64,000 nt of DNA from Phaeoceros laevis (lineage: Eukaryota; Anthocerotophyta; Anthocerotopsida; Notothyladales), in NCBI GenBank assembly GCA_049999765.1, contig JBNGIQ010009429.1:464887-528886 (forward strand). Direction: 5' to 3'. Shown piece by piece: positions 42,352 to 53,993 of this stretch. Made by a program: the position numbers and the translations under genes. Numbering within the stretch: the stretch's first letter is position 1; each line of letters begins with the position of its first letter. The notes beneath the pieces are model-generated. The model did no database searches. It was not told the DNA's origin and saw only the letters and a program-made list of their open reading frames with translations.

Positions 42352-43739
42352 GCTGGCTCAGGAACGGATTATGAGAGTTGGCGCTACCGGCTACATAGGC
42401 AAGCACCTGACCAAGGCCAGGGCGCGCCTGGGGCACCCGAGTGACCCGACGTTTGCTGTCATCCGGCCCTCCGCGGCCCACGACCCGGCCAATGCAATGC
42501 CGAGCTTCTCGACTCCTTCAAGCAAGCAGGCGTCGCCTTCCTCTTTGTGCGCCACCGCCTCCGGGATTGCCGCAATTGTTCTCTTCTTTTGTCTCCTATT
42601 CTTGGGAGAAACGGGACGTGCCTGACTGTGGGAATTTGGCGAATTGGCCAATCTGTTGTCATGAAACATGCAGGGCAGCTTGGAGGACCACGACAGCTTG
42701 GTTGCCGCTCTGAAGCAGGTGGACGTGGTGGTGTCGGCTGTGGGAGGGCCGCAGCTCAAGGACCAGCTCAAGCTTGTGGAGGCTATCAAGGAAGTTGGCC
42801 ACATCAAGGTGAGCGGCTGTGCCTGGGAGCTCCTTTGTGAGTCTGGTGGTGGTGCATGCTCGGTAAGAAAGTCGATCGTTGATTGTTTTTTGTGTGCCTG
42901 ATGCAGAGGTTCCTGCCCTCCGAGTTCGGCAACAATCCCCGCACCACGCACATCCTGCCCGCCACCGAATTCCATCTTCAAGCCCAAGGTGGAGGTGGAG
43001 GACGCTATCCTGGCGGCGAAGATCCCATACACGTTTGTGGTGAGCAACAGCTATGCCGGCTACTTCGCAGCCAATCTGGCGCAGGCGGGCGTCTCATCTC
43101 CGCCCAAGGAAATTCGCAAGGCTATCATCTACGGTCACGCCAGAGGTCTGTCTGTCTGTGTTTTTTGTTTGTTTGTGCTCTTAGAATTGGAAGAGGGGCA
43201 CTGGTTCTCTTTTTTAGGACTGGGGGTGGTGTTGATGAATGATGATTGGTTAGCCTCAACTTGCAGCCGACTTCGTAGATGAGGACGACATAGCCACGTA
43301 CACCATCAAAGCTGCGGTCGACCCTAGAGCCGAGAACAAGGTGGTCTACATTGCACCGCCCAAAAAACCTGTACTCCCATTTGGAGCTGGGGGAGTTGTG
43401 GGAGAAGGTGTCAGGGCTCAAAGTCGAAAAAATTCAGCAGGAGGATGCTGAAGTGAAGAAGACCATTGATGGTAAGCAATTGTGGTGTTGAGGCTGGTTG
43501 ATGTTGTGTAAATCGAAACCGCTTTCGGTACGAAACAGCAAGCGAGTTTTTGACAAGCACAAGGAATTCTGTGTACAGAAACACCGTTTCCAGATAATGT
43601 TATGCTCGCCATAACGTATTCCATCACAGGCAAGGGGGACCAAGACGTAAAGATTCCCGCAGACGCAATTGAGGCAACGCAGCCTTACCCTGATGTATCC
43701 TACACCACAATGGAGCAGTACTTTCAGCGTTTTCTCTGA
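42352..43739 (+). pseudogene. Tandem NmrA-type reductase pseudogene
   Basis: All five exons of the upstream reductase are recognisable, but the gene is broken. The start ATG is CTG. A net 5-base insertion in exon 1 after HDPAN shifts the frame. An extra base in exon 3 after PATEF shifts it again. An extra A in exon 4 turns the AKNLYSHL segment out of frame. The last exon (ending at 43739 with FQRFL) is intact, with only conservative changes. An in-frame ATG at 42308 could start a short peptide but not the enzyme. Splice sites are largely preserved, so a non-coding transcript is possible. Confidence 0.9.
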
Positions 43740-44009
43740 AAACAGTCTTTCTCTTGTCATCTCCAAGCAGCAGGATATAGAGCCATACAGCATGTTCTGA
43801 GTGAGCTTGCAAGCGTTTCTCTATATACATGTATCTACCTATACTGTAAACATGTTCACCAAAAATGTACTGTAGATATGTTGAGCAACAATGTACTTCC
43901 AGGTTCTTTTTGTGCATTCCTGCTTCCACAGAATCCACACTCGTTTCCACAACAGTTAGAAATGCACATCCTGCACTGAATCCACCCATCTTGAGAGAAA
44001 ATGTGGCTT
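43740..44009. other. Convergent 3' region
   Basis: Between the pseudogene and the minus-strand AKR; no feature is seen. Confidence 0.4.
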
Positions 44010-45161
44010 TCAGCTGGTCTGAAAAATATTTTGAACCATCCCTCTCGGAATTTTCAGAGCTGCCGTATCCAAAGCAGCAACTTCTCCACTGCTTAGCCGC
44101 CAGCCCAGGGCGCCCAGATCGTCATTCACCTGCACAAGGGTTTTCACTCCCGGAATGGGGATGGTGCCCTTGCACATGCACCAATTGATAGCCACCTGAG
44201 AGTTAGACTTGCCTCGTCTTTTAGCAATCTCCTTGAGGCACCGGAGGAGGGGCTCCAAGCCGGGCAGAATCTGCTGGAACAGCAGCCCCCGGGGTCCCTT
44301 TGGCAGATCGGAGGAGTTATACTTGCCGGTGAGCATGCCCAGCCCCAGCGGGCTGTAGGCGATCACCTTGATGCCGAGGTCATCACAAATGGATTTCACC
44401 TCCTTCTGCTTCACCCCGTTGCTGATGAGCGAGTACTGCATCTGCAGCGTGCTGAGCGGCACCTCCATCCGCCTGAGGAAGTTGTGGATGCGCAGCAGCT
44501 GCCGGGGCCCGTAGTTGCTCACTCCCACCGCCTCCACCAGGCCCTGGTCGTACATGGTCACCAGCCCCTCCCACAGCGCCTTCTCCTGGAAGGGCGCATA
44601 GTTGGCCGTGGACCAGTGCAGCTGCCCGATGCCGAGCTTGGGGATGTTGAGGCGGGAGAGGGAGCCCCGGCAGGCTCTCACAATCTGGTCGGAAGAGAGA
44701 CGCCATGGGTAGGCTGCGAACTTGGTGGCGATTTTCACTCGCTTCAGGACCTGCTGCTCCGGGGATTCCTGGAGGAACTTGCCCAGTAGAATCTCGCTGC
44801 GCCCGTTGAGCTTGCCTGTGCCATAGGAGTCTGCGGTGTCGAAGAGGGTGACGCCGCGCTTCACTGCCGTGTTGAAGCATTGCTGGAGCTGCGCGTCGTT
44901 CTTCTCATTGTAGCCCCATAACAGCACATTCCCCCACGCCCAGGTACCCAATCCAAGCGGGGAGAGCTGCACACCTTGCGCCTGAACTGCGTCCCAAGGC
45001 CAGTAGAGCCGCTTCTGCTGCACCTGCTCCAGCAAGCTCAGGCCCCGCACTTGGAGTGCAGGGTTGCGGCATCTCGGACTTGGCCGGGATGTCGCAGGGA
45101 GGAGGGAGGTCAGCCCTGGTTGCATCAACGACATTGCTGGGAAGTTTGAAAACACGGTCAT
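44010..45161 (-). CDS. Plastid-type aldo-keto reductase (At1g06690-like)
   Basis: A single-exon gene. Starting at 45161 it encodes 383 aa with a Ser/Pro/Arg-rich, acid-poor N-terminus (MTVFSNFPAMSLMQPGLTSL) compatible with a chloroplast transit peptide. The AKR fold is complete: SPLGLGTWAWGN, the catalytic Asp and Tyr in LFDTADSYGTGKLNGRSE, Lys in IATKFAAYPW, His in GIGQLHWSTANY, VGVSNYGPRQL, IAYSPLGLGMLTGKY and the IPIPGVKTLVQVNDDLGAL cofactor segment. Plant homologues are plastoglobule/chloroplast oxidoreductases of uncertain substrate. The frame is open to 45314, so a longer N-terminus is possible. It is unrelated to the AKR4C gene at 9.3 kb beyond the superfamily. Confidence 0.9.
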   Translation of the reverse strand: MTVFSNFPAMSLMQPGLTSLLPATSRPSPRCRNPALQVRGLSLLEQVQQKRLYWPWDAVQAQGVQLSPLGLGTWAWGNVLLWGYNEKNDAQLQQCFNTAVKRGVTLFDTADSYGTGKLNGRSEILLGKFLQESPEQQVLKRVKIATKFAAYPWRLSSDQIVRACRGSLSRLNIPKLGIGQLHWSTANYAPFQEKALWEGLVTMYDQGLVEAVGVSNYGPRQLLRIHNFLRRMEVPLSTLQMQYSLISNGVKQKEVKSICDDLGIKVIAYSPLGLGMLTGKYNSSDLPKGPRGLLFQQILPGLEPLLRCLKEIAKRRGKSNSQVAINWCMCKGTIPIPGVKTLVQVNDDLGALGWRLSSGEVAALDTAALKIPRGMVQNIFQTS

Positions 45162-45466
45162 TTTAAACACATCGTGAACCAGTGCCTTTAAATCCTCTCT
45201 GCTTTCAGCCTCAGTATTGTAAAGCCAGTCTCCGAATGAATGATTGAATGACCAATGGCATACACGTCCACGGGCATTCTCCTGCTGCCTGCCAGGATTC
45301 AGAATAACGGACAAAATTTGATGAGGCGTCTTCCCAGTAGCTCTCCTAGAGGTCCATCTTGCACCGGATGAGCAACAGCTATTGCAGAGACTGCAGACAA
45401 CAGTTTACACCTAAACACAGTAGGTAATATACAAGCTTAAACTTAAGATCTAGGGGAAGACTCCTC
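45162..45466. other. Spacer between the plastid AKR and the hydrolase gene
   Basis: Upstream region of the AKR; its open frame continues in part but lacks conserved features. No other element is seen. Confidence 0.4.
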
Positions 45467-47549
45467 TTAGAAGATACTCCATGGATCGTCCCATCCTTTT
45501 GGCCCTTCGCGCTTCACAAAGGCCACCATGCATTCCACAGCTTCCTTCACTCGATTTGACAAGCTGTGGTTGCCCCAGGGTATCTCCACCTTTTCAGCTC
45601 CCATAGCATCGCATAACCTGATGGCAACCAGCTCTCACATGCTCAATTCCCAAAACTCACAAGTCGATTAACCAGAGTTCTCAAGCGATTCTTTTCACCT
45701 ACCTCCGCACCAAACGTGGCTTGTCCACGTAGTCAGGAACATATTCATCTCCCATGGAGAAGATGACCTGTCAAGTTGGGCAACAGAGCTTGTTAGCATC
45801 AATCCCCTGTTCTCCCTTCTCAAACCACAAGAGTCAACAGGGAGCAGCAAGTCTACCAACCTGGCAAGGTACTCTTGACATGTGACCTAGCCTGACCCGA
45901 AGTTGGGCATCTGATAGGTCTGAACTAAACATATCGTCATCACCCAGATAAGAAGAGAGGGCATGGTACCTTGAACAAAGCCAAAATTCATGAGACAACG
46001 TTAGGAGCAGCAACTTCTCAGGTGCACGTACCCACCAGTTTCACAAGATCTAGCAGCTCAGAGCCCCCTACACAAGCTGTTTTGCCCAAGAGATGTAAGA
46101 GTTGCAACACCTGTATGCAGTGATTGGGGCTTCGGGACTAGCTTCAGTAGGCATCAGATCATTCCGCTTTCCGTCCTTGATCAAGCTCTCTGCCAAATCC
46201 AGCATGGCTGCCGTCTCAGGAAGTGTCGCTCGGTACTCTCTATCACTAACTGGTGCCTGCAGAATCAGACTTTAGAAGAAGTCATGACTTTTCAGTACCA
46301 TATGCAGAAGCAAACTGCGGAACAAGTAGACACCTGCAAAATTGCGCCTCGGACAGCTCTTGAGCAGCTGCCACCAATACGGAGATAATTTACAATATCC
46401 TGTTGCCACAAATAACCATCATCAGGTGAGAAAGTTTGACACAACCCCTTAGTGAGACTGTCCAAAGACGAAATATCCTAGGGAGCAAGCATGCACATGC
46501 CTGGCAACCTGTGCTGTGTCCGATCAGCATTACACCTTCTGAGTCCTCCTCGTTTATAAAAAAACTGATTAGTTGCTCCAACTCAGCCGCATCCTAGAGG
46601 ACAGCCACAACTCTCATGTTAGGGGTTGATCGGAAAGATGACGAGCTACCAGGAATACACATCAAGCAAATAGAAAAGGACCTGGTTTAGACTGGAAGTG
46701 CCGAATCCAGAGTAAGAAGATGATAGTAGAGGCTGCACAAATGACCACTTCTCTGCTTCCAGAGCACGTGCAAGAGGCTCCACATATCTGAGAAACCCCA
46801 TAATCGGTAGGAGCTTTCATTAAGAGAAGGTCCCAAAGCAACATGTTGAACATATCAGGAGGAGTCATTTGAAACCAAGATCTGTTCCCGAGAAACTTTC
46901 TGAACCAAAAAGACGTGACCACCATGAATGTTGCCACGTACTCGGTTGCATAGAAGCCATCGGTGAGACCGCCAATGAAAATGACCTGTCTCTTGAATTC
47001 CCCAGAACGAAAGGCCACCTATTGCCAAACACAATTCACTAGGTCTCGTCACATAACCTGCTTGCACTGCTGAACTTGATGCCATCACAACCCCACCACT
47101 AAAATTCAGCCTTCTACGACATCCCCAGACCAAATGCGGCAAGCTTTTCGCTTTGCCAGAAACAACACAACATCCCCGACACGATCGCGAAGCAGCACGT
47201 TTGATGCAAGCTGCGAGCTGCAACCTGGCAACCACTGCACGGGCGAGGCAGACAGCCAAAGAGCGACCATCAGGAGGGTGACGAGGCACAACACCTGAAT
47301 CGATTTCGGTCCGTACTTGAAGAGAGAGCCTTTGAGGAGATTTTTTGGAGCCATCAATCTCCCGTCCTGCTCTTGCTCAGCTGGGGTGGCTAGAGTGCAG
47401 CATGAAATGCTCGAGGCAGTGCTCCCGCTTCTGGCGACAAACAAACGTGAAGCCGCTTGCTTCACCAGCAAATCTGCGGCGGCAGGCACACGAAAGAGAC
47501 CATGGCTTTGGACATGTAAGGTGGAAGCTCGTGGGATGGCCTGCAGCAT
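45467..47549 (-). CDS. DUF1749/UPF0613-type alpha/beta hydrolase
   Basis: Nine exons on the minus strand join in frame to 355 aa: 47549-47295, 47018-46942, 46787-46682, 46593-46501, 46399-46334, 46256-46111, 45969-45861, 45767-45703 and 45617-45467. After a Ser/Ala-rich N-terminus the conserved part reads KYGPKSIQVAFRSGEFKRQ, VIFIGGLTDGFYATEYVEPL, SSSYSGFGTSSLNQ, the nucleophile elbow GHSTGCQ, APVSDREYRATLPE, DDDMFSSDLSDAQL, GDEYVPDYVD and GNHSLSNRV, so Ser, Asp and His are all present. The fold predicts a serine hydrolase; substrates are unknown. The intron after the GHSTGCQ exon has a GC donor (CAG|GCATGTG) instead of GT. The first 60 residues could target an organelle (inference). Confidence 0.9.
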
Positions 47550-48107
47550 GGCTGCCGCGCACTGATTATTTTTTCATCCGGTCGGCTGTTTCTCTTCTGT
47601 CGGACCTTGTCCTGACTTCCGCTACACCGTCGTGACGTCCCATGTAGAAGCCCTGCAAGTGGGTTAGGATTTCGCTAACCCTCGAATTACTTGTTGAAGT
47701 TTGGGCCCGAAAGCTGCGCGCTGGCACGATTTTCGTCTTTACTTGCCAGTGATGGATGATGGCGTCTTTCATTCATTGACTGTGAAATCTGGCAGCACAT
47801 CTTGAGCTGCTCTAATAACTGCGGGAATGCTGTGGGCTAAATAAATAGACGGCCCCCAACACAACATAATCTCACAGTTGAACCCTAGTGGTTTTGGGTG
47901 TCATTGTCAAAGCATTTCATCTCGACATGTATTTCTCCTAATGAGATGCTCCCTGGCAATGATCATTGCATCGGGGACCTGAAGTGACCGGCCATCCTCC
48001 TGCAACTTACTTACAGAGCTGTGCAGGAGGGGGACCTGTAGGGCACATAAGGAGGCAGCAGGTGGTCTAATGACTACGCTGAAACAAAATCAACAGTGCC
48101 ATCACAA
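47550..48107. other. Spacer between hydrolase and H-protein genes
   Basis: Promoter of the hydrolase gene and 3' flank of the H-protein gene; no other feature is supported. Confidence 0.4.
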
Positions 48108-49025
48108 TCAGTGGCTGTCCTTCTCAGTAATTTCCTTGTACTTGGCAGCATCAAGCAGCGATTCCACGCCTGAGTCCTTAGACAACTTCACCTTCATGAT
48201 CCATCCGTCGCTAAACGGGCTTTGATTCACCTGCGAGAGCGAGAAGGGATTCAGACAAAGACAACACTATATGACTACGTTCCACACCAGCTTCCATGAG
48301 CACCAGGAACAAGCAACTTGGGAGGGACTACAAACAGGAGGCACTGACCAGCGCTGGCGAGTCACCGAGTGTGCTGTTCACTTCCACCACTTCACCCGAG
48401 ACTGGAGAGTAGACATCACTGGCAGCCTTGACACTCTCCACCACTCCGAACGTTTTCCCTTGAGTGACAGCAACTCCTACTTCCGGCAAGTCCACAAAAA
48501 CCACATCTCCTAGCGCAAGCTGAAAGGCAACAACAACGCAACCAAAAGCAGGCTCAGTCTCAAGACTTATCAACCACTTCAGGCCGGCTACGGCACTGAC
48601 AAGAACGGATCTCACAGCTGCTGCAGCTAAACCCCACTTGTTCATCCAGGCGCTTGCTTGTCCCTACAACTCATCCAACGAAGAGAGCAGCAATTGGCAG
48701 CACCCTCACCTGCGCATGGTCGGTGATGCCGACAACGGCCGTGTCTCCATCAATTTTTACCCACTCATGCGACTCCGCGTACTTCAAGTTGTCCAAAACT
48801 GCAGGCCGCAAGCACCGTCAGTCCGCGCTGCTGCACGTGGGCAGGCATTGCCAGCTCCCCGAAGCTCAAAGAAAGACACAGACTTGCAGCTCAGGAGCTG
48901 CTGACACAATGCAGGTAAGAGAATCACAGAAGCTTACCAGCGGAGAAGGCGCGGCTGAGCGGAGGGCGGGCGGAAGACAGGCGCAGAAAAGTGGCAGCCT
49001 GCAGTGCGGCACAGCGCATAGCCAT
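48108..49025 (-). CDS. GDCSH: Glycine cleavage system H-protein, mitochondrial
   Basis: Four exons on the minus strand (49025-48938, 48798-48710, 48519-48349, 48230-48108) give 156 aa. The first exon is an Arg/Ser/Ala-rich mitochondrial presequence ending SRAFSA. The mature part starts [20 protein letters not shown]. The lipoylated Lys lies in [20 protein letters not shown], and the WIMKVKLS and [10 protein letters not shown] ends match plant H-proteins. H-protein shuttles the aminomethyl group between P, T and L proteins of glycine decarboxylase, central to photorespiration and one-carbon metabolism. Exon 1 holds two ATGs (MAM); the first is used here. Confidence 0.95.
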
Positions 49026-51198
49026 GGCTGATCGGAGAGGTGCTTTGTGTGCCTGCGCCCGCCGGCACCGCCTGCTCCGCCGGACGTGATCACGGCAGAC
49101 CTAGATGCGTCCGGGTGCCACGGAATTTTGTGCTCCTACAATCGCGAGGTGCTCAGTGACCCAGGCCCGCTCGAGTGCGTGCAGGAATTCTTGATCCCCA
49201 AAAGATTACACCTTGGAGGAAGTGGGAGGGCAGTTGGTGTTGGTGCCTGGGAAGTGGGACCCCTGGCTTGGGATGAGCAAACTTCCGGCTGTCTTGGGTT
49301 TGGAAACGTGAGGTCCCCTTTTCTTGCCAGTAGTTAGCAGAGCAGGATCCGTCCCCATCCCTGGCTCTCTAGTCTATCCCCTTTCAATTAGTAATCAATT
49401 AGTAAAATTTTATTTTGTGGCACTTCAGTTCAGTCACCGTAGACTGAACAATGTGGTCCTCAACACATGCATCCCATGTTTTTATCATGACGTATTTTGG
49501 GAGCTGCCAAGTGTCGACCTACAATTAATCATCATGTGATAAGGCTCCTTTCACTCCTTTGAGTAGCATGCATGAAAGCGTTTGAATTGTGAGTGGGATA
49601 TGCAGGTATTACCAAGCTTTAGGCAATTCCAAGCCTCCAGCCCAAATATCTTATTTACATAGATATTTATATATATATATACATCACATGGCCATATCAA
49701 CAAGGAGGAGAGTGAAGAGTACCCCAGTGGAGGTAATGGTAAACCTAAATTATGTTAATATTATTTAGGTATGGAGTTGTCACATAATAAGGATTGGTTG
49801 TCCAACAATAGTTAATTGAATTAGAGATGGTGAGTTAGTAAAGACTCCTTGTTGCAATGGCACGTAGGATTCCAATTCATACACGGATTCTATGTATATA
49901 TATAGGTGAAAACCTAGGTTGTTGGAAACTTCATTTTTGCCGAAAGAATTGAGTTGATTCCCGAATCCAATTGCCTAGTAGGTGGAAACTATCTATGCCT
50001 ATTGGAGTACAACTTTACGCTCGCAATTTGAGTTCCCCTTTTACCCTTTTATTGTGAAGTATAAGTGGAAGGCCACCATAGCACAAGTCTGTTTAATGTT
50101 TATTGTGCTTAATTATCATACTAATATAATTATCCTACTTAGTAAGGAAGTAGACATAGGAGGAAGATATTGAAAGAGAGTAAATTCTTTTCCTCTTACT
50201 TTCGGGCTTATAGGAGGAAGGAAGGTGGTTTTACTGTGATTGACTGGATACTTGCGAAAGACCGTGTACAATTCAAGAGGGCAAGACCACTATTCTGCCA
50301 ACGTTTTCAACTAGTGGGATACACCACTGCTGGCCAGCCTGTGCTGGTGTGGTTGGCCACGACTGATCACATTGGATGCTGATGAGGTTGCGCTGGCCAA
50401 ACTCGTTTGTCGACTGTGTTTACCTCCTACAGACTTCGAGCCTTTTTGCGGATCCGGTTTTTCTTGTCTCCTGCAGTGGAGAACCGGACGTAGCTACCGT
50501 GTACAGCGTGGTCTAAAATCGAGCGGAGTGCCTCTGGTGAGAACGCTACCCTAATTTGGTTTTGACATCCTGGGAGGTAGCGTTGGAACACGACAATCCT
50601 TTCTCGCAGCGGTAAGTTTTAGAGACCCGTACCGTGCGAGAATGCGTGCAGCAGCTGGTGTGAGCCCTATCGTCGAATTCACCTACTGCAGACAGACAGA
50701 TGCACTGAAATACATACAGTACTGTAAGTTGCAAACTGGCCCCGACCGTTCCTCCTCACAGAAGTAGTAAGGGGAACCTCTCTTGTATACATCATGACAC
50801 TTGTCGCCTAGCATGGCTATCTGCCCGCTACGCTTCCGAACCCCCATCCGCATGGGCGTTCCAGTTAGCCTTGAATCTTATACCGAATTCTTGCCCATTG
50901 CCATAGCTATACCGACGTCGTCGATCTAAACAGGAATTGGTTCGTTACGAGTGCCGGTCTCAAACAAGGGTTTTATGCTTTCAACTGGTCTTCCAATGGG
51001 GGTTCAAGAGTTGCCGAAGAGAGGATGCGGTAGGAAGAATCTCAGAAAGAGTTGAAGGTTCGGTCAGGCACACTGTGCTCTGACTGTGTGCAAAGATCCA
51101 ATCAGCGATTTTCGGCCTGATCGCAGTCTGTGTGTGTAGGCTATCGGTGGGTTGGACGATATAAGTGCCTTTGAAGCGGTTCGCTGCGTGGAGAATTC
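49026..51198. other. Divergent intergenic region with an AT-rich block
   Basis: 2.2 kb without a supported gene between divergent H-protein and TPR genes. Bases about 49380-50170 are much more AT-rich than the surroundings, with TATATATATA tracts (49670-49681, 49902-49912). They look like a foreign insertion such as a solo LTR, but no repeated ends or coding remnants could be matched. Confidence 0.45.
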
Positions 51199-53509
51199 AT
51201 GATGAGCAGCTCGGGCAGAGCGCGGCCGCAAATATTTGCGTTGCTTAGAGCTGGCAAGCGGGCATTGCTGGAGGCTGGGGAGGATGTGCAGCACCGGTTG
51301 CTTAGGTGCCAAGAATCGTCTTGCCAGGTTAATGCAGCCAGGTTGTCTTCATGCAGTTCCTCCTGCAGAGGCGCTGACTCTCATGGGGCTGCTGGTTTGC
51401 AATTACCGATGAGAATCCACTCCAGAAGCTACCGAACCTGGACTGAAAACTTGGTGCAGAATTCGTCAAGAATGCCGACTATTGTGAATGGTGCTAGGAG
51501 AGCCTCGTCTCTCCTTCAATCAGTAGAAGGCGGCAATTGTGCTGGCTCCTGGCGATGTTTTAGTCTTCAGACTGAGGAACAGGCAGTGCCTTCTAGCTCC
51601 GGTGTGGAGGGTGGAATTTTGGGTGCAAGGATAGAGGCCTACCAGGTTCCTGAATTGGAGCAAATGCTGAAGGAACTGTCACAGGAGGCTTCTCCTGACT
51701 CCATCAAGATTGCCATGATTAGCCTGAGGCTTGGACAGGAATACGATGTCAGGGGTGCAGGTTCTGACAAGGTCTTGGATCTTGCAAACAAAGCATTGAG
51801 TATATTTGAAGAAGCTGACAGGGATTCTTTGGAAGTAGGGATGTGCCTGCATCTAATTTCCTCTGTCTATCACAAGATGGGGCATCACGATCATTCTCTG
51901 AGCTACTTGGATAGAGCTCTAAAGATTTTGGAAAAGAAGCAAAGCAATGAGTTCAGCGCTCTGAAATTTGCAGTATACTTTCTGTATGGAGATGTGCTGA
52001 CAGCGAAGGGCATGTTTGACGAGGCCCTTGCTAACTACCGCACTGGAATCTCCCTTCAAGAGACCGTTTTGGGGGCCGGGCACCTTCACTTGGGGAACAC
52101 CTATAAGCAACTGGCACAGGCCTATGCACAGGTCATGGAATTCAACGAAGCGATTTCATATGCTAACAAGGCCCTTGAGATCCATGTGAAGCACCTTGGT
52201 ACGAAATCCATGGAGGAGGCTGCAGATTGTCGTCTCCTCTCTTCTCTTTACAGTGCGACAGAAGACTATGCCAAGGCTCTGGAACATCAGATGCGTGTTA
52301 AAGACATTGTGAAGAAGGATGAGTACGGGGCGGAAGATGGATTTGTGGACATAGCAACTTCAGATTTGCAGATCAACCTTGGCAAGTAAGTATCTGGTCG
52401 AGGGTGAATTCAATTGGCTATCTCCGTTAGTCTCGGTGCGATTTCCAGAGAGGTACTGAACCAGATACACTGACATGTAGGTATGATGAGGCGATCGCCC
52501 TGATGACGAGTGCACAATCAAAGATGGTTGAAGGCAGTCTGTCCCATTCTTTGGCATGTGTAAACCTGGCAAAAGCTTATGCTCGAAAGAACAGGATGAA
52601 CGAAGCGAAGAATCTCTGTGACAGAGGGGTTTCTGGATTATCCAAGCTTGATGATTTGGACAATGATAGTATGGCCGGAGTTGCCCAAGGATACTCCGAG
52701 CTAGCTGCTATTTATGAGATGATGAATGAACCCAATGCTGCAATCGAGGCTTTGCGGAAATCTCTAAGTCTTTCAGAAAAAGTTCCAGGCCAGGTGCATG
52801 CAGTAGCTGGGACACAGGCTCAAATCGGAATGCTTATGCTGTTTGTAGGAAAAGTAGATGAAGCGCTTCCATACATGGAAGGTGCAGCAGGAAAGCTCAG
52901 GGAGAGCCTGGGTGAAAACCATCATGCTCTTGCTCTTGTGCTTAATCAGTTGGGGGTTGCAAATAGTGAACTGGATCAGATGCCTGTTGCAGTTACGCAT
53001 TTTGAAGAGTCCAAAAGCATTTTGCTCAGTGCATATGGCCCTGGTCATGAAGACACCTTAGCTGTCTTCCAAAATCTTGTTGGTGCTTACAGCTTCCTAC
53101 AGAGGTAATGTCCGGTATCCTTCTCGCTCTCTTGCTAGCTATTTTGCTAGCTTTGTTGATAACTAGATGGTCAAGCTTTTGTATATTCACGTTGTGTGCA
53201 AGGACTTTGAAGAGACAGCTTGGTTTCATCAGCTGTTTCGCCTACCTACCTCTGGGTGATAGGTTGTAGGTGCTCACTGTTAGTTTCACTTCTCATTGAG
53301 TTGGTTGCTTGTTTGACAGGTGGGATAAAGCCTTGGAGTCACAGCAACACATCATCAAAGAGTGGAGAAAGCAAGGTCAAGAATCAGCCTCAACATTTAG
53401 AGAAGCCCTGGAAAATTTGGAGTGGCTAAGGTCCAAGAACAGCAAGGCAGACGAGACTCAAGTTGGAGAAGAGATTCGGCCTCATCAGGTTACCACAGCT
53501 GGATCTTGA
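51199..53509 (+). CDS. Kinesin-light-chain-related TPR protein
   Basis: Three exons (51199-52385, 52481-53104, 53320-53509) give 666 aa. The N-terminal about 130 residues are Arg/Ser-rich (RPQIFALLRAGKRALLEAG) and may be an organelle presequence. From YQVPELEQMLKELSQEASPD onward, TPR repeats run to the end: YLDRALKILEKK, FDEALANYRTGISLQETVLG, FNEAISYANKALEIHVKHLG, YAKALEHQMRVKDIVKK, AAIEALRKSLSLSEKVPG, VDEALPYMEGAAGKLRESLG, AVTHFEESKSILLSAYGPGH and WDKALESQQHIIKEW. The 42-residue spacing is that of kinesin light chain and plant KLCR/CMU proteins. KLCR/CMU proteins stabilise cortical microtubules; a mitochondrial relative of the At2g31240 type is an alternative given the N-terminus. Confidence 0.85.
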
Positions 53510-53993
53510 CAAATTGAAAGAGCCAACACTGCATAGGGACTTCGAAAGTCACACCCACCCTGCCGACACAGCGAAAGGTGCAAAAACTGAGTACTTTCCA
53601 TGCCTATTGAATACGCAGGGTTATGTTAAATTTTCTAAAGACATTTTTCCTCCAAGGAAATTTCAACCCGTACCTGATATACTGGTTCCAATTGAGGTGG
53701 TATCTCGGACTTGCCGTAACTATCGAGACTGACTAGCCTCATGTAGTCCTGCGACTCCTGTCACTCAAGGCACAGGACGCTGTTGATTGTCAGACGCGGA
53801 CGGTCATTATCAAGGGGCGACTTCTGGCACCTGTTCCTAGCCGATTAAAAGCTAGGGAGGAGGCCTTGCCGTTGTCACTCCGATCCTGCAACCCTTGCCG
53901 TCAGCTGTGCCGTGGAATGTAAGGCACTGCTACTACCTTGATCTTGAGATATGCTACTACGTTGATCTTAGATACAGACATCCATTGAACTAG
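53510..53993. other. 3' region between TPR and PPR genes
   Basis: After the TPR stop an open frame to 53732 has no domain. Convergent 3' ends; no feature is called. Confidence 0.4.
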
